From CATQHW01 sp965215345 (lineage in GTDB: Bacteria; Spirochaetota; Spirochaetia; SZUA-6; Bin103), in contig CBDCDL010000002.1 in NCBI GenBank assembly GCA_965215345.1, forward strand, positions 2,356,001 to 2,420,000: 64,000 nucleotides of DNA, written 5' to 3'. A program made the position numbers and the translations under genes. Shown here in pieces: positions 46,526 to 55,128 of this stretch; position 1 is the first letter of the stretch; each line of letters begins with the position of its first letter. The notes below the pieces were generated by a model. The model was not told the origin of the DNA, ran no database searches, and worked only from the letters and a program-made list of their open reading frames with translations.

Positions 46526-47520
46526 TGCAGGCGCTTCTTGCCATCCGCAACCTGGTGCTGGAAGCGCGGGTCGATGGGTCGCGGAGGGCCGTCGTCGAAC
46601 GCCTGTCGCTCGCCGTTCGGCAGAACGAGTCGATGGCGTTGGTCGGGGAGTCGGGGAGCGGCAAGAGCCTGACCGCGCTCGCGATCATGGGTCTGCTTCC
46701 GGAGCCGGCGGTGACGGTGGCCGCCGGGAGCATCGAGCTCGGCGGCGTCGATCTGCTGGCCGTCCTCCCGAGGGAACGGCGAGCGATGACCGGTCGCGAT
46801 GTCGCGATGGTGTTCCAGGAGCCGATGACGGCGCTGAACCCCGTCGTCCGCGTCGGCGATCAGATCGTCGAGATGATCCGGGCGCACGAGCCGGTCAGCC
46901 GCCGCGCCGCCCGGGCGCGGGTCGTGGATCTGCTGGCCATGGTCCGCATGCCCGAGCCGACGGCGCGCCTGCGCGCCTACCCGCACCAGCTCTCCGGCGG
47001 GCAGCGCCAGCGGGTGATGATCGCCATGGCGCTGGCGTGCCGGCCGCGGCTGCTGATCGCCGACGAGCCGACGACCGCGCTGGACGTGACCGTGCAGGCG
47101 CGCATCCTTGCCCTGCTGCGCGAGCGCCGGGCCGAGCTGGACATGGCCATGCTGTTCATCACCCACGACCTGGGCGTGGTGGCCAATGTCGCCGACCGGG
47201 TTGCGGTCATCTACTGCGGCCAGATCGCCGAGTTCGGTCCGGTGGAGCGGATCTACCGCAGCCCGGCGCACCCGTACACCCGCGCGTTGCTGGCGTGCGT
47301 ACCCGACGCGGCTCGTGCCGGCGGCCTGCTGGCGACCATCCCGGGTCAGCTCCCGGCACCGACCGAACAGCTCGCCGCGTGTCGCTTTGCGCCGCGCTGT
47401 ATGCTGGCCGACGAGGGATGTCGGCGGACGGTTCCGCCACGAGTGGCCGTCGCCGCGGAGCATGCGGCGTTCTGCCATCATCCTCGAACCTGGCATCCTC
47501 GAACCGGGGCGGAGTCATGA
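46525..47520 (+). CDS. Peptide ABC transporter ATP-binding protein, DppD type
   Basis: 331 residues. Walker A is LVGESGSGKSLTAL, the signature YPHQLSGGQRQRVMIAMALA, Walker B LLIADEPTTALDVT, with ITHDLGVVANVADR as the switch. The C-terminal oligopeptide-transporter extension includes the cysteine-bearing ACRFAPRCMLADEGCRR that holds a 4Fe-4S cluster in related proteins. Confidence 0.93.
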   Translation: MQALLAIRNLVLEARVDGSRRAVVERLSLAVRQNESMALVGESGSGKSLTALAIMGLLPEPAVTVAAGSIELGGVDLLAVLPRERRAMTGRDVAMVFQEPMTALNPVVRVGDQIVEMIRAHEPVSRRAARARVVDLLAMVRMPEPTARLRAYPHQLSGGQRQRVMIAMALACRPRLLIADEPTTALDVTVQARILALLRERRAELDMAMLFITHDLGVVANVADRVAVIYCGQIAEFGPVERIYRSPAHPYTRALLACVPDAARAGGLLATIPGQLPAPTEQLAACRFAPRCMLADEGCRRTVPPRVAVAAEHAAFCHHPRTWHPRTGAES

Positions 47521-48524
47521 GCGGGATGCCGCTGCTGCAGGTGGAGGCGCTCACGGTCACCTATGCGTTGCCCTCGCAACGGCTGTTCCGTCCGGGCCGG
47601 CGGTTCAGGGCCGTGGACGGCGCATCGCTCGCCATCGAGCGTGGAGAGTCCCTGGGTCTGGTGGGTGAAACCGGATGCGGCAAGACGTCGTTGAGCCGGG
47701 CGATCTACGGCCTCGTGCCGGTTTCGTCCGGAGCGGTGCGCTTCGACGGCGCGGACCTCACGGCTGCCGCCGGCGCCCGGAGCCGCGAGCTGCGGCGCGG
47801 CATGCAGATGATCTTCCAGGATCCCGGTGCGTCGCTGAACCCGCGCATGAGGGTAGGGCAGGCGGTCGCCGAGCCGCTGGAAATCCACGGCGAGGGCACG
47901 CGCCGGTCCCGCCGCGAGCGGGTGCGCGAAGTGCTGGAGGCGGTCGGGCTGGGCGCGGATAATGCCCGCCGCTACGCTCACGAGCTCTCGGGCGGTCAGC
48001 GGCAGCGGATCGCCATCGCGCGTGCGGTGGTGATCCGGCCGACGCTGATCATCGCCGATGAGCCGGTCTCCGCTCTGGACGTGTCGCTTCGCGCGCAGAT
48101 CCTCAATCTGATCGCAACCCTGCGGCGCGAGCTCGGACTGGCCTTGCTGTTCGTCTCGCACGACCTGTCGGTAGTGAGCTATCTGTGCGATCGCGTGGCG
48201 GTGATGTACCTGGGACGCATCGTCGAGACCGGCCCGGCTGCCCGGGTGCTGGCGGAGCCCGCACATCCCTGCACCCGGGAGCTGGTCGCCTCGTCGCCGG
48301 TGCCGGATCCGGCGCGGCCGATCCGCTCGTCAGCCGCGGACGGAGAGCCGCCCAACCCCGCCGCTCCTCCCGCCGGGTGCCGGTACCATCCCCGCTGTCC
48401 CCATGCGACCGAGCGCTGCCACGAAGAGGAGCCGGATCCGCGCGATTACGCGGCCGGCCGCCGAGTGGCGTGCCACCACGCCGAACGGATCGCCGTAGCG
48501 CCGGATGGACGCGAAGCTATGTGA
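47517..48524 (+). CDS. Peptide ABC transporter ATP-binding protein, DppF type
   Basis: 335 residues, ATG at 47517 overlapping DppD by 4 bp. Walker A is LVGETGCGKTSLSRAI, the signature YAHELSGGQRQRIAIARAVV, and Walker B LIIADEPVSALDVSLRAQIL. The C-terminal GCRYHPRCPHATERCHEEEP is the usual cysteine extension. Last gene of the importer operon. Confidence 0.93.
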   Translation: MSGMPLLQVEALTVTYALPSQRLFRPGRRFRAVDGASLAIERGESLGLVGETGCGKTSLSRAIYGLVPVSSGAVRFDGADLTAAAGARSRELRRGMQMIFQDPGASLNPRMRVGQAVAEPLEIHGEGTRRSRRERVREVLEAVGLGADNARRYAHELSGGQRQRIAIARAVVIRPTLIIADEPVSALDVSLRAQILNLIATLRRELGLALLFVSHDLSVVSYLCDRVAVMYLGRIVETGPAARVLAEPAHPCTRELVASSPVPDPARPIRSSAADGEPPNPAAPPAGCRYHPRCPHATERCHEEEPDPRDYAAGRRVACHHAERIAVAPDGREAM

Positions 48525-48619
48525 CGGCGGTGGAGCGCGCTTCCGGGCATCACAGCATGTGCTTGAACAGACGTCTATTTCGTCACATTCCATGATATAG
48601 TTAGCCGTTCATAGATCAC

Positions 48620-49489
48620 ATGGAACGGTTCGTTGAGGGGTCTCTGCGCGGCTGGCTCGCACGTCGCCGGCGCAAGCCGCTCGTACTGCGCGGGCCTCGG
48701 CAAGTGGGCAAGACGACGCTTGTGCGCCAGTTCGCCGCGGCCGTGCACCGCTCGATCGCGGACACCTATCAGGATGACTTCGCGAAGTACGCCAAAGGCG
48801 CGCAGCTCACGCGTCTGCAGAGACTGTTCCGCAGCATCCCGCGGTCGGTGGGGCGGAAGGTCTCCTACCGCAACCTCGATCGCGACTCGCGCGCCGGCGA
48901 GGTGCGAGCCGCGATCGACCTGCTCGTCAAGGCGCGGGTCTGTATCCGGGTGACCCACAGTCACTGCTCGGGACTGCCACTGGGTGCGGACGAGGATGAC
49001 CGGACCTGCAAGCTGCTGTTCATGGACGTCGGGCTCATGAACCACGTCTGCGGCCTGGACGGCCCGAGCATCGATGGCATGGATGCGATCCGGTTGGTCA
49101 ACGAAGGCGGCATCGCCGAACAGCACGTTGGACAGCAATTGGCGACGTTGGGAGCCGGCGAGGCGGCTCCGGCACTCCACTACTGGTTGCGGCATGCCAG
49201 GACGGCAAACGCCGAGGTGGACTACGTGATCTCGCGCGGGGATTGGATCATCCCGGTCGAGGTGAAGGCGGGCCGCAGCGGTTCTCTCAAGTCGCTGTTG
49301 CAGTACGCCCATGAGAAGCGCCCGCCGATCGCGGTCCGCTTCGACACCAATCCGCCGAGCCTGCAGACGGTGCGGCATGCCATCCGCATCGCCGCGGACA
49401 CCGTCCCGGTGACCCTCAAGGTCCTGTCGCTGCCGCTCTATGCCGTGGAAGCGCTGCCCCGGCTGATCGACCGGTTGCGCACGCAGTAG
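48620..49489 (+). pseudogene. DUF4143/AAA_14 ATPase with an internal deletion
   Basis: 289 residues, against about 380-420 in the family. The N-terminus has Walker A LRGPRQVGKTTLVRQFAAA, but the protein jumps at once to SIADTYQDDFAKYAKGAQL, which normally lies near residue 200. The stretch carrying Walker B and the HTH-like middle is missing (about 150 residues). The C-terminal DUF4143 nuclease-like part is intact (NAEVDYVISRGDWIIPVEVK, AGRSGSLKSLLQYAHE). The reading frame is open throughout, so a deletion in frame is likely, and ATPase function should be lost. Its 3' end overlaps the convergent P1 peptidase. Confidence 0.75.
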
Positions 49490-50489
49490 CCGCTACGGGC
49501 CGTCCCCGGTGGCCGGCGGTGCCGCCGAGTCCCATGACATCGGCCGTCGGCGCGGCGCGGCGGACCGCGTTGCGGATGGCCGTGCTCACGCACTCGACAG
49601 CAATCGCCGCGACCAGGTCGAACGGCGCCGTGCGGCTCCCGGACGCCAGGGCGTAGGCCGTGTCGCCGTCGTAGGTCGTATGGGCCGGCAGCACGGCGCG
49701 GGCGATGCCGTCGTGGGCTCGCTGGGCCAGGCGCCCGGCCTCCGGCTTGCTCATGGCCGCGTCGGTGATCACCGCAACCAGGGTCGTGTTGGTCCCCGCG
49801 ACCGGAAACTGCGCCGACTGCGGCAGCCAGCGCTCCGGCGTGCGGTCGGCGAGCCAGCCGTCCTCGTCGCGAGCGCCGGCCAGCACCTGCCCGTCCTCGC
49901 CGAGCACGTCGCCTACCGCGTTTACCACGGCCAAGGCGGCGACCGGGACGCCCTCGGCGTCGCGCTCGGCAAAGCCGACGCCGCCCTTCATCATCGAGGC
50001 GCGGCCGCCCCACTTGCCGACGGTTGCGCCGACTCCGGCGCCGGCGCTTCCCGGGGTCTCCGGCGGTAGCGGACGCGCCGCCCGACACGCGGCGTAGCCC
50101 AGGTCCGCGTCCGGGTGGACGGAGCCGCCTGCGAGTCCCAGATCGTAGATGACGCTGGCGGCGACGATCGGTATCGGCTTGACCGGCGTGGGGTGGCCGA
50201 CGCCGCGCTCGGCGAGGTAGCGCATGACGCCGTCAGCGGCGGCCAGCCCGAAGGCGCTGCCGCCCGTGAACAGCAGGGCGTCCAGGCGTGCGATCGGCTT
50301 GTCGACGGACAGCAGCGCCGTCTCCCGCGAGCCGGGCGCCGGGCCGCGCACGTCCACGCCGGCGACGGTTCCCTCCGGGCAGAGAATGACGGTGCAGCCG
50401 GTCGGCGCTTCGGCGTGCCGGGCATGGCCCACGCGAAACCCTTTGGTCCGGTCCGGGCTCGGCGCTGCGTCTCGTTCGGAAGCGGCCAT
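49416..50489 (-). CDS. P1 (S58, DmpA-type) family aminopeptidase
   Basis: About 357 residues. P1-family segments are FRVGHARHAEAPTGCTVILC, LLFTGGSAFGLAAADGVMRY, GAGVGATVGKWGG and VAGTNTTLVAVITDAAMSK, where the Thr after VAG-T/N is the expected cleavage and nucleophile region of these self-processing enzymes. They hydrolyse small peptides or D-amino-acid amides. The start at 50489 leaves a 4-bp gap after the upstream citrate-synthase gene; 50504 would overlap it. The last 74 bp overlap the truncated DUF4143 gene. Confidence 0.85.
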   Translation of the reverse strand: MAASERDAAPSPDRTKGFRVGHARHAEAPTGCTVILCPEGTVAGVDVRGPAPGSRETALLSVDKPIARLDALLFTGGSAFGLAAADGVMRYLAERGVGHPTPVKPIPIVAASVIYDLGLAGGSVHPDADLGYAACRAARPLPPETPGSAGAGVGATVGKWGGRASMMKGGVGFAERDAEGVPVAALAVVNAVGDVLGEDGQVLAGARDEDGWLADRTPERWLPQSAQFPVAGTNTTLVAVITDAAMSKPEAGRLAQRAHDGIARAVLPAHTTYDGDTAYALASGSRTAPFDLVAAIAVECVSTAIRNAVRRAAPTADVMGLGGTAGHRGRPVAATACATGRSAGAALPRHRAAATGP

Positions 50490-50493
50490 GTGC

Positions 50494-51789
50494 CTACTGT
50501 GCATCAGAACGTGTCGGCGGCGCCGCGGCTCTCCGCGGGTCCGGGCCGACGTAACGCGCCCTCGGCCGCATCAGGCCGCCCTCGCGGTACTGCTCCAGCG
50601 CATGCGCGATCCAGCCGGCGGTGCGGGCGACGATGAACAGCGTCTCCGAGGCGCCCGCGGGAAGGCCGAGCACGGAGGCCAGGACCGCCAGCGCCATGTC
50701 GACGTTCATGGGCGAGTCGACCAGGAGGTCGCGCACGGCACCGTCCAGCGCATCGGCCAACTCCAGCGTCGGGTGTCCGGGAGCCGCCGCGCGCAGGTGG
50801 CCGAGCAACGCGACGGCGCGCGGGTCTCGCGTCCGGTAGACCCGGTGGCCGAAGCCGTGCAGCGGGCGGCGCGACCGCAGGCACTCTTCGGCCACCCCTC
50901 GCGCGCGCTCCGGGCGGGCCACCGCACGCAGCAGATCGGCGACCAGCGTGCTGGCCTGCCCGTGCAGCGTGCCGTGCACGGCGGCCAGGCCGGCCAGCAC
51001 CGCGTGGTACGGGCTGGCGCGGCCCGACGCGGCAACGCGGGCAGCCAGCGTCGAGACGTTGAGCTCATGGTCGGCCAGCAGGATCAGCGCCGGCTCGATC
51101 AGCGCCGCGGCTCGCGCCCGGTCGGGGGCACCCCAGGACGCCGCCAGCGCCTGTGCGGTGCTCCCGGCGGACAGGTCGTGCTGCCCGGACACGGACCCGC
51201 CCCCTGCCACGCATGCCAGCTCGGCGCGCAGGATGCGCGCCCCCGTCCGTCTGACGGCCGCCGGACGCAGGTCCTCGGCCGCGGGGTCCGCCGCTGCCAG
51301 GCGCGGCAGCACCGACTGGAACGCGAACCACGGTTCCAGCAGGCGGCCCTCCGAGCGTAGCCACTCGGGCCGTACCGCGGACGCGGAGAGGTGCTCCGGC
51401 GACGCGATCCGCGCGTGCAGATCGCCGCTCCAGAGCAGCGCGGTCACCTGCTCGAAGGTGGCTGTGCGGGCCAGCACCGTGGCCGGCATGCCGCGGTAGT
51501 AGAGCTCCTCCTCGGTGATCAGGGTCAGTGACGAGTCCAGGATCGAACCCTCGCTGCGGGTGAACGCGTGATGGGCGGCCGTGGCGGGATTCGAGCGCAC
51601 CTCCACGCGCCGCCTGAGCCTCTGCACGTCGGCGCGCAGATAGCGGCGCCGTCGCCCGCCGGCCACCGGCTCTGACCTGATCCAGCCGCGGCTCACGTAG
51701 GCGTAGAGCGTCTGCGGCTTGACTCCGAGCGTGGCCGCGGCCTCGGCGGCCGTCAGAAAGGCCGAGTCGGCGGGTGCGGGATCTTGCAT
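50494..51789 (-). CDS. Citrate synthase-like protein with N-terminal helix-turn-helix
   Basis: 431 residues. Residues about 10-60 are a MerR/excisionase-type DNA-binding domain (LTAAEAAATLGVKPQTLYAY, VSRGWIRSEPV, RRRRYLRADVQRL). The rest is a citrate synthase fold: ILDSSLTLITEEELYYRG, the His motif LLADHELNVSTLAARVAASG, GFGHRVYRTRDPRAVA and the Asp motif MNVDMALAVLASVLGLP. All three catalytic positions are kept. The fusion suggests a transcription factor that senses a citrate-synthase ligand, or an enzyme with DNA-binding control; it faces a second citrate synthase gene across a 21-57 bp gap. Confidence 0.85.
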   Translation of the reverse strand: MQDPAPADSAFLTAAEAAATLGVKPQTLYAYVSRGWIRSEPVAGGRRRRYLRADVQRLRRRVEVRSNPATAAHHAFTRSEGSILDSSLTLITEEELYYRGMPATVLARTATFEQVTALLWSGDLHARIASPEHLSASAVRPEWLRSEGRLLEPWFAFQSVLPRLAAADPAAEDLRPAAVRRTGARILRAELACVAGGGSVSGQHDLSAGSTAQALAASWGAPDRARAAALIEPALILLADHELNVSTLAARVAASGRASPYHAVLAGLAAVHGTLHGQASTLVADLLRAVARPERARGVAEECLRSRRPLHGFGHRVYRTRDPRAVALLGHLRAAAPGHPTLELADALDGAVRDLLVDSPMNVDMALAVLASVLGLPAGASETLFIVARTAGWIAHALEQYREGGLMRPRARYVGPDPRRAAAPPTRSDAQ

Positions 51790-51791
51790 AT

Positions 51792-51809
51792 ATTGATTTA
51801 TTGATCAAT
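51792..51809. promoter_or_regulatory. Inverted repeat between the two citrate-synthase genes
   Basis: ATTGAT (51792-51797), 6 bp, ATCAAT (51804-51809), with an internal TTGATCAA. A TTGACA just after it (51811) could be a -35 box for the plus-strand gene. It is a candidate site for the HTH-fused protein. Confidence 0.45.
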
Positions 51810-51846
51810 CTTGACAGAGGCTGGCTGGGAGAGCAACCGTGCAGCC

Positions 51847-53001
51847 ATGGCCAGCACGGGAACCGACGGACTGCGCGGCGTCGAGGTCGCCGCCACGACC
51901 CTTTCGCACATCGACGGCGAGTCCGGACGCCTCACGGTGTGCGGATACGCGATCGAGGACATCGCGCCCCGCTGCTCGTTCGAGGAGTCGGCCTGCCTGC
52001 TGTTCGAACGCAGCCTGCCGGCGGCGGCGGAGCTCGCCGGCTTCTCGGGCGAGCTCACCGCCGCGCGGGCCGTGCCTTCGGCCGTTGCGGCGCTCGCGCG
52101 TCAGGCGGCTGCCGGCGGCATCGCGCCGATGGACGCGCTGATGATGCTGGCCGCGGCGCTGCGTCGTCCGGACCGCGATCTGCAGCCCGCGGACATCGTC
52201 GCCGGCCTGATGACGGCCGCCGGGCTGTACGCCGGTGTGCGCACCGGAGTCGAACCGGCCGTGCCGCCGGAGCAATGCTCCCACGTCGAAGCGTATCTGT
52301 GGCTGGCGCTCGGCCGCGCCCCCCATCCGGCCGCGGTGCGGGCACTCGAGACCTATTTGATCACGGTGATGGAGCACGGGCTCAACGCATCGACGTTCGC
52401 GGCGCGGGTTGCGGCCTCGGTCCACAGCGATCTCCTGTCATGCACCCTGGCCGCGCTCGCCGCGCTCAAGGGACCCCGCCACGGCGGCGCGCCCGGACCC
52501 GCCCTCGACATGATCGATGAGATCGACGACGTCGGGCGCGCCGCCGATCATCTGCGCGCCGTGCTGGCGCGCGGCGAGCGCCTGATGGGCTTCGGTCACG
52601 GCGTCTACCGCACCCGCGACCCGCGCGCAGACGTCCTGGCAGCCGCGCTGGAAGCGCTCATCGACGCCGGGGTCGACGGGCACCGGCAGGCACGGGCGCT
52701 GTACGAGAAGGCACGCGCCGTCGAGCGCGCGGCGCTGCGGGTGCTGGAGGAGCACCGGCCGCAGGCACACCTGCAGACCAACGTGGAGTTCTACACGGCG
52801 CTGCTGCTCTCCGCCGTCGGGCTGGACCGGGAGCTGTTCACGACCACGTTCGCAGTGGCGCGGGTGGTCGGCTGGCTGGCCCACGCCATCGAGCAGCGCG
52901 ACTCGAACGTCCTGCTGCGTCCCCGTGCCCTCTACCACGGCGACCACGACCGACACTGGATCCCGATCGAGTCGCGGGGAGCCGAACCGGCCGTTCCTTG
53001 A
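51847..53001 (+). CDS. Citrate/2-methylcitrate synthase-like protein
   Basis: About 384 residues from ATG 51847 (a TTG at 51811 would add 12). It opens GLRGVEVAATTLSHIDGESG and has the His motifs VMEHGLNASTFAARVAAS and LMGFGHGVYRTRDPRAD. In the third catalytic motif the usual NVDFY is NVEFYTALLLSAVGL, with Glu in place of the catalytic Asp. That could weaken synthase activity or mark a different function. The C-terminal SNVLLRPRALY is typical. Divergent from the HTH-fused homologue. Confidence 0.87.
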   Translation: MASTGTDGLRGVEVAATTLSHIDGESGRLTVCGYAIEDIAPRCSFEESACLLFERSLPAAAELAGFSGELTAARAVPSAVAALARQAAAGGIAPMDALMMLAAALRRPDRDLQPADIVAGLMTAAGLYAGVRTGVEPAVPPEQCSHVEAYLWLALGRAPHPAAVRALETYLITVMEHGLNASTFAARVAASVHSDLLSCTLAALAALKGPRHGGAPGPALDMIDEIDDVGRAADHLRAVLARGERLMGFGHGVYRTRDPRADVLAAALEALIDAGVDGHRQARALYEKARAVERAALRVLEEHRPQAHLQTNVEFYTALLLSAVGLDRELFTTTFAVARVVGWLAHAIEQRDSNVLLRPRALYHGDHDRHWIPIESRGAEPAVP

Positions 53002-53006
53002 GCGTT

Positions 53007-53024
53007 GCCGCGAGTTCGCGCGGC
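53007..53024. terminator. Small hairpin between convergent genes
   Basis: GCCGCG (53007-53012) pairs with CGCGGC (53019-53024) in the 29-bp gap between the citrate-synthase-like gene and the methyltransferase. Short, without a T-run. Confidence 0.35.
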
Positions 53025-53030
53025 GTTGTC

Positions 53031-54851
53031 TCAGCCGTGCCGTTCAACGCGACTGATCAGTCCGGTGCGTGGGCTCACGGAGAAGCCCGCGTTGCGAAGT
53101 GTGACGAGTACGTCCCCCAGGTGCAAGTTGTCGAGCACCAAGCCTCTCTGTATCGCAGTTCTGAGAATGTTGGCGTAGATGTGACTTGGACTCAGGTCTT
53201 GGGAGTCCGACAGGTCCTCGATTGCCCCACGTACCAGTGCTGTGGTGTCACCGTTTGCAAACACCGCACTCGTGGCTCGTTCGCCGAGATCGGGCTTCTG
53301 GACGGTCAGGACGAGGTCCATGGTGACGACACCTTCCGAGCCGGAGTTGAGTCCCTTGACGGATCGCTGTCCCTTGTCAAGGACCGCTACGTGAACAGGT
53401 GACGGCTTGAAGCCGGCATCCCGCAGTGCTCTCTGGACGAGCCCCCAGATTCGCCCGCTGCTGTTCCCGAATACCACGGACATGTACCGTCCCGGTTTCA
53501 GAATTCTCCGCGCTTCCTCGAACGAGGCGCGGAGCAGGTTCGCGTAGCGTTCCGCAGCACCGTTTTTCTGCCTTCCCGTGGTATGCACTACCGCTTCGGA
53601 CGCATGGTCCGTCACCCTCCCCAGCCAAGCTTCCTGAAACAGGTTCATGTCGCTGTAGAAGATGTTGCTGCCGAACGGAGGATCGATGAACACGTAGTCG
53701 ATCGACGCTCCGTCGAGGTGGGAGAGGTGGTCCGCGGACGTGATGTGATAGGTAACGTCTTTCGATGAAAGCCCGGCGAGCATGGGTTGGCGCCCGAACA
53801 GCACGCCATCGGCTCGGATCACCGCGTTCAACTTTCTGACGAACAGATCGAAGACGTTCCATTCATAGTATACCGGCGCAATGTAATAGGTCTGATTCTG
53901 TGCATTCAGTGGGCGCATCGGGCTCCACTGATACCTCTTCGATGCTCGCGGAAGAATAGCCGTGAACGCGAACCTGAGTTTCTGTCGAGTCGCGCTATCG
54001 GACACTTCTGCGATCGCTTTCCAGAGCTCCAGCAGGGCGATCGCGTTGCGAGGAGAAAAGAACATCGCCGTCTCGGTCATGCCTGATTTCCTCAATCCGG
54101 ATCGGCCATACATCTCTCTATACGGCTCGATCGGCAGGGACGGGACATCCTTGAGACGTGGGTCGCTGTGCGCATCCGCGATGTTGCGCCGGTCAAGGGC
54201 CGATACCGGCTGTTCGACCTGACGCCCATTCTCGCCCCGAACCACTACCTGGACCGGTACATCGTCGCTGCGACGCCAGGAACGGCGGGAAAAATCAGCT
54301 CCGCAACCCGGGCAGTTACTCGGCGACTTTCCCTTTTCAGTCAATTGATCAAAATATGTTATCTCGATATCACAATGAGGACAGCGGTAGCAAAACGACC
54401 ACACGGTGCGAATGAGCTCCACCAGGTTGTTGTCGGTATCACGCCTCGTCTCATAGAGCGGTGCTGTGGCGGCACGTGCCCGCTGAATGGCTTGGGTGGC
54501 TGCGCCCCGAAGCGTCTCTTCAGGGAGATCGGTCAGGTACCCACGTGCGATGTGATGTCCAAGCACCGAGATGTCGCTGAGTCGCGCTCGACGATTGAGT
54601 TGCTGCGCCGCAAGACCCGTCATCCCGGAGCCGGCGAAGAAGTCGGCAACAACCTCGCCAGGTTCGGTGAAGGCCTCGATGAACGGCTGGATTGCGCCGA
54701 TCGGCACCTTCGTGAGGTACGTGTGGCAATTGTACACCGGATCGGTTCGCGGCGCCACGATGGTTTCCGAAAGGCTCCCCACGCGTGAGAGCCCGGCGTC
54801 TCCCATACTTCCTTCGAGCGCAAAATGTTGACGCATAGTCTGTAGACCCAT
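53031..54851 (-). CDS. DNA methyltransferase with internal zinc ribbon
   Basis: 606 residues. The SAM site is EVVADFFAGSGMTGLAAQQL (motif I, near the N-terminus) and the catalytic motif IV is DYVFIDPPFGSNIFYSD further on, an order seen in beta-type N4/N6 methyltransferases. Between them lies a Cys4 zinc ribbon (FCYRCPHCDIE and NCPGCGADF), with a long variable part that would hold target recognition. RILKPGRYMSVVFGNSSG is motif V-VI-like. Upstream and divergent are an XRE controller and a PD-ExxxK/HEAT protein, giving restriction-modification architecture. The GC content is lower than its neighbours. The recognition site cannot be predicted. Confidence 0.85.
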   Translation of the reverse strand: MGLQTMRQHFALEGSMGDAGLSRVGSLSETIVAPRTDPVYNCHTYLTKVPIGAIQPFIEAFTEPGEVVADFFAGSGMTGLAAQQLNRRARLSDISVLGHHIARGYLTDLPEETLRGAATQAIQRARAATAPLYETRRDTDNNLVELIRTVWSFCYRCPHCDIEITYFDQLTEKGKSPSNCPGCGADFSRRSWRRSDDVPVQVVVRGENGRQVEQPVSALDRRNIADAHSDPRLKDVPSLPIEPYREMYGRSGLRKSGMTETAMFFSPRNAIALLELWKAIAEVSDSATRQKLRFAFTAILPRASKRYQWSPMRPLNAQNQTYYIAPVYYEWNVFDLFVRKLNAVIRADGVLFGRQPMLAGLSSKDVTYHITSADHLSHLDGASIDYVFIDPPFGSNIFYSDMNLFQEAWLGRVTDHASEAVVHTTGRQKNGAAERYANLLRASFEEARRILKPGRYMSVVFGNSSGRIWGLVQRALRDAGFKPSPVHVAVLDKGQRSVKGLNSGSEGVVTMDLVLTVQKPDLGERATSAVFANGDTTALVRGAIEDLSDSQDLSPSHIYANILRTAIQRGLVLDNLHLGDVLVTLRNAGFSVSPRTGLISRVERHG

Positions 54852-54859
54852 AGTTTACA
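54841..54859. promoter_or_regulatory. Controller-box-like palindrome over the methyltransferase start
   Basis: TGTAGAC-CCATA-GTTTACA (6 of 7 paired) covers the methyltransferase ATG (complement of 54849-54851) and lies about 45 bp from the divergent XRE gene. Controller proteins of restriction systems bind such sites to balance the two transcripts. Confidence 0.45.
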
Positions 54860-54903
54860 GGTTGCGTACGGTTGGTTGCAAGCGCTTGAGGGGGTGTTGA
54901 GCG

Positions 54904-55128
54904 ATTCGCGACCCGAAGCACGTACTCGCAGCCAACCTCAGGAGGCTCCGCACCTCTGCCGGCCTATCCCAGGAGGAGCTTGCCGCGCGTTCCAATCTCC
55001 ATCGCACGTACATCAGCTCCGTTGAACGGGGCAAGCGAAACGTCTCGGTGGAGAACATCTTCTCACTCGCACATGCACTGGGTGTCGAGCCGCCGGACCT
55101 TCTGCAGGTCGGCGACGGCGAGCTCTGA
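54904..55128 (+). CDS. XRE-family regulator without a standard start codon
   Basis: The frame reads IRDPKHVLAANLRRLRTSAG, LSQEELAARSNLHRTYISSV, ERGKRNVSVENIFSLAHALG and so on to TGA at 55128, 74 residues, a complete XRE helix-turn-helix of the controller-protein type. An in-frame TGA lies at 54898-54900 and there is no ATG, GTG or TTG between it and the domain. The candidate start is ATT at 54904, with GAGGGGG about 10 bp before it. Otherwise one extra base near 54903 has separated a TTG (54897) from the frame. The stop overlaps the next ATG (TGATG), so it is coupled to the nuclease/HEAT gene, as in C-R operons of type II systems. Confidence 0.75.
   Translation: MRDPKHVLAANLRRLRTSAGLSQEELAARSNLHRTYISSVERGKRNVSVENIFSLAHALGVEPPDLLQVGDGEL

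Noticed and set aside
51811..51846. TTG at 51811 as start of the plus-strand citrate-synthase-like gene
   Set aside because: The bases TTGACA fit a -35 box better, and ATG 51847 gives the usual N-terminus; the longer start is not excluded.
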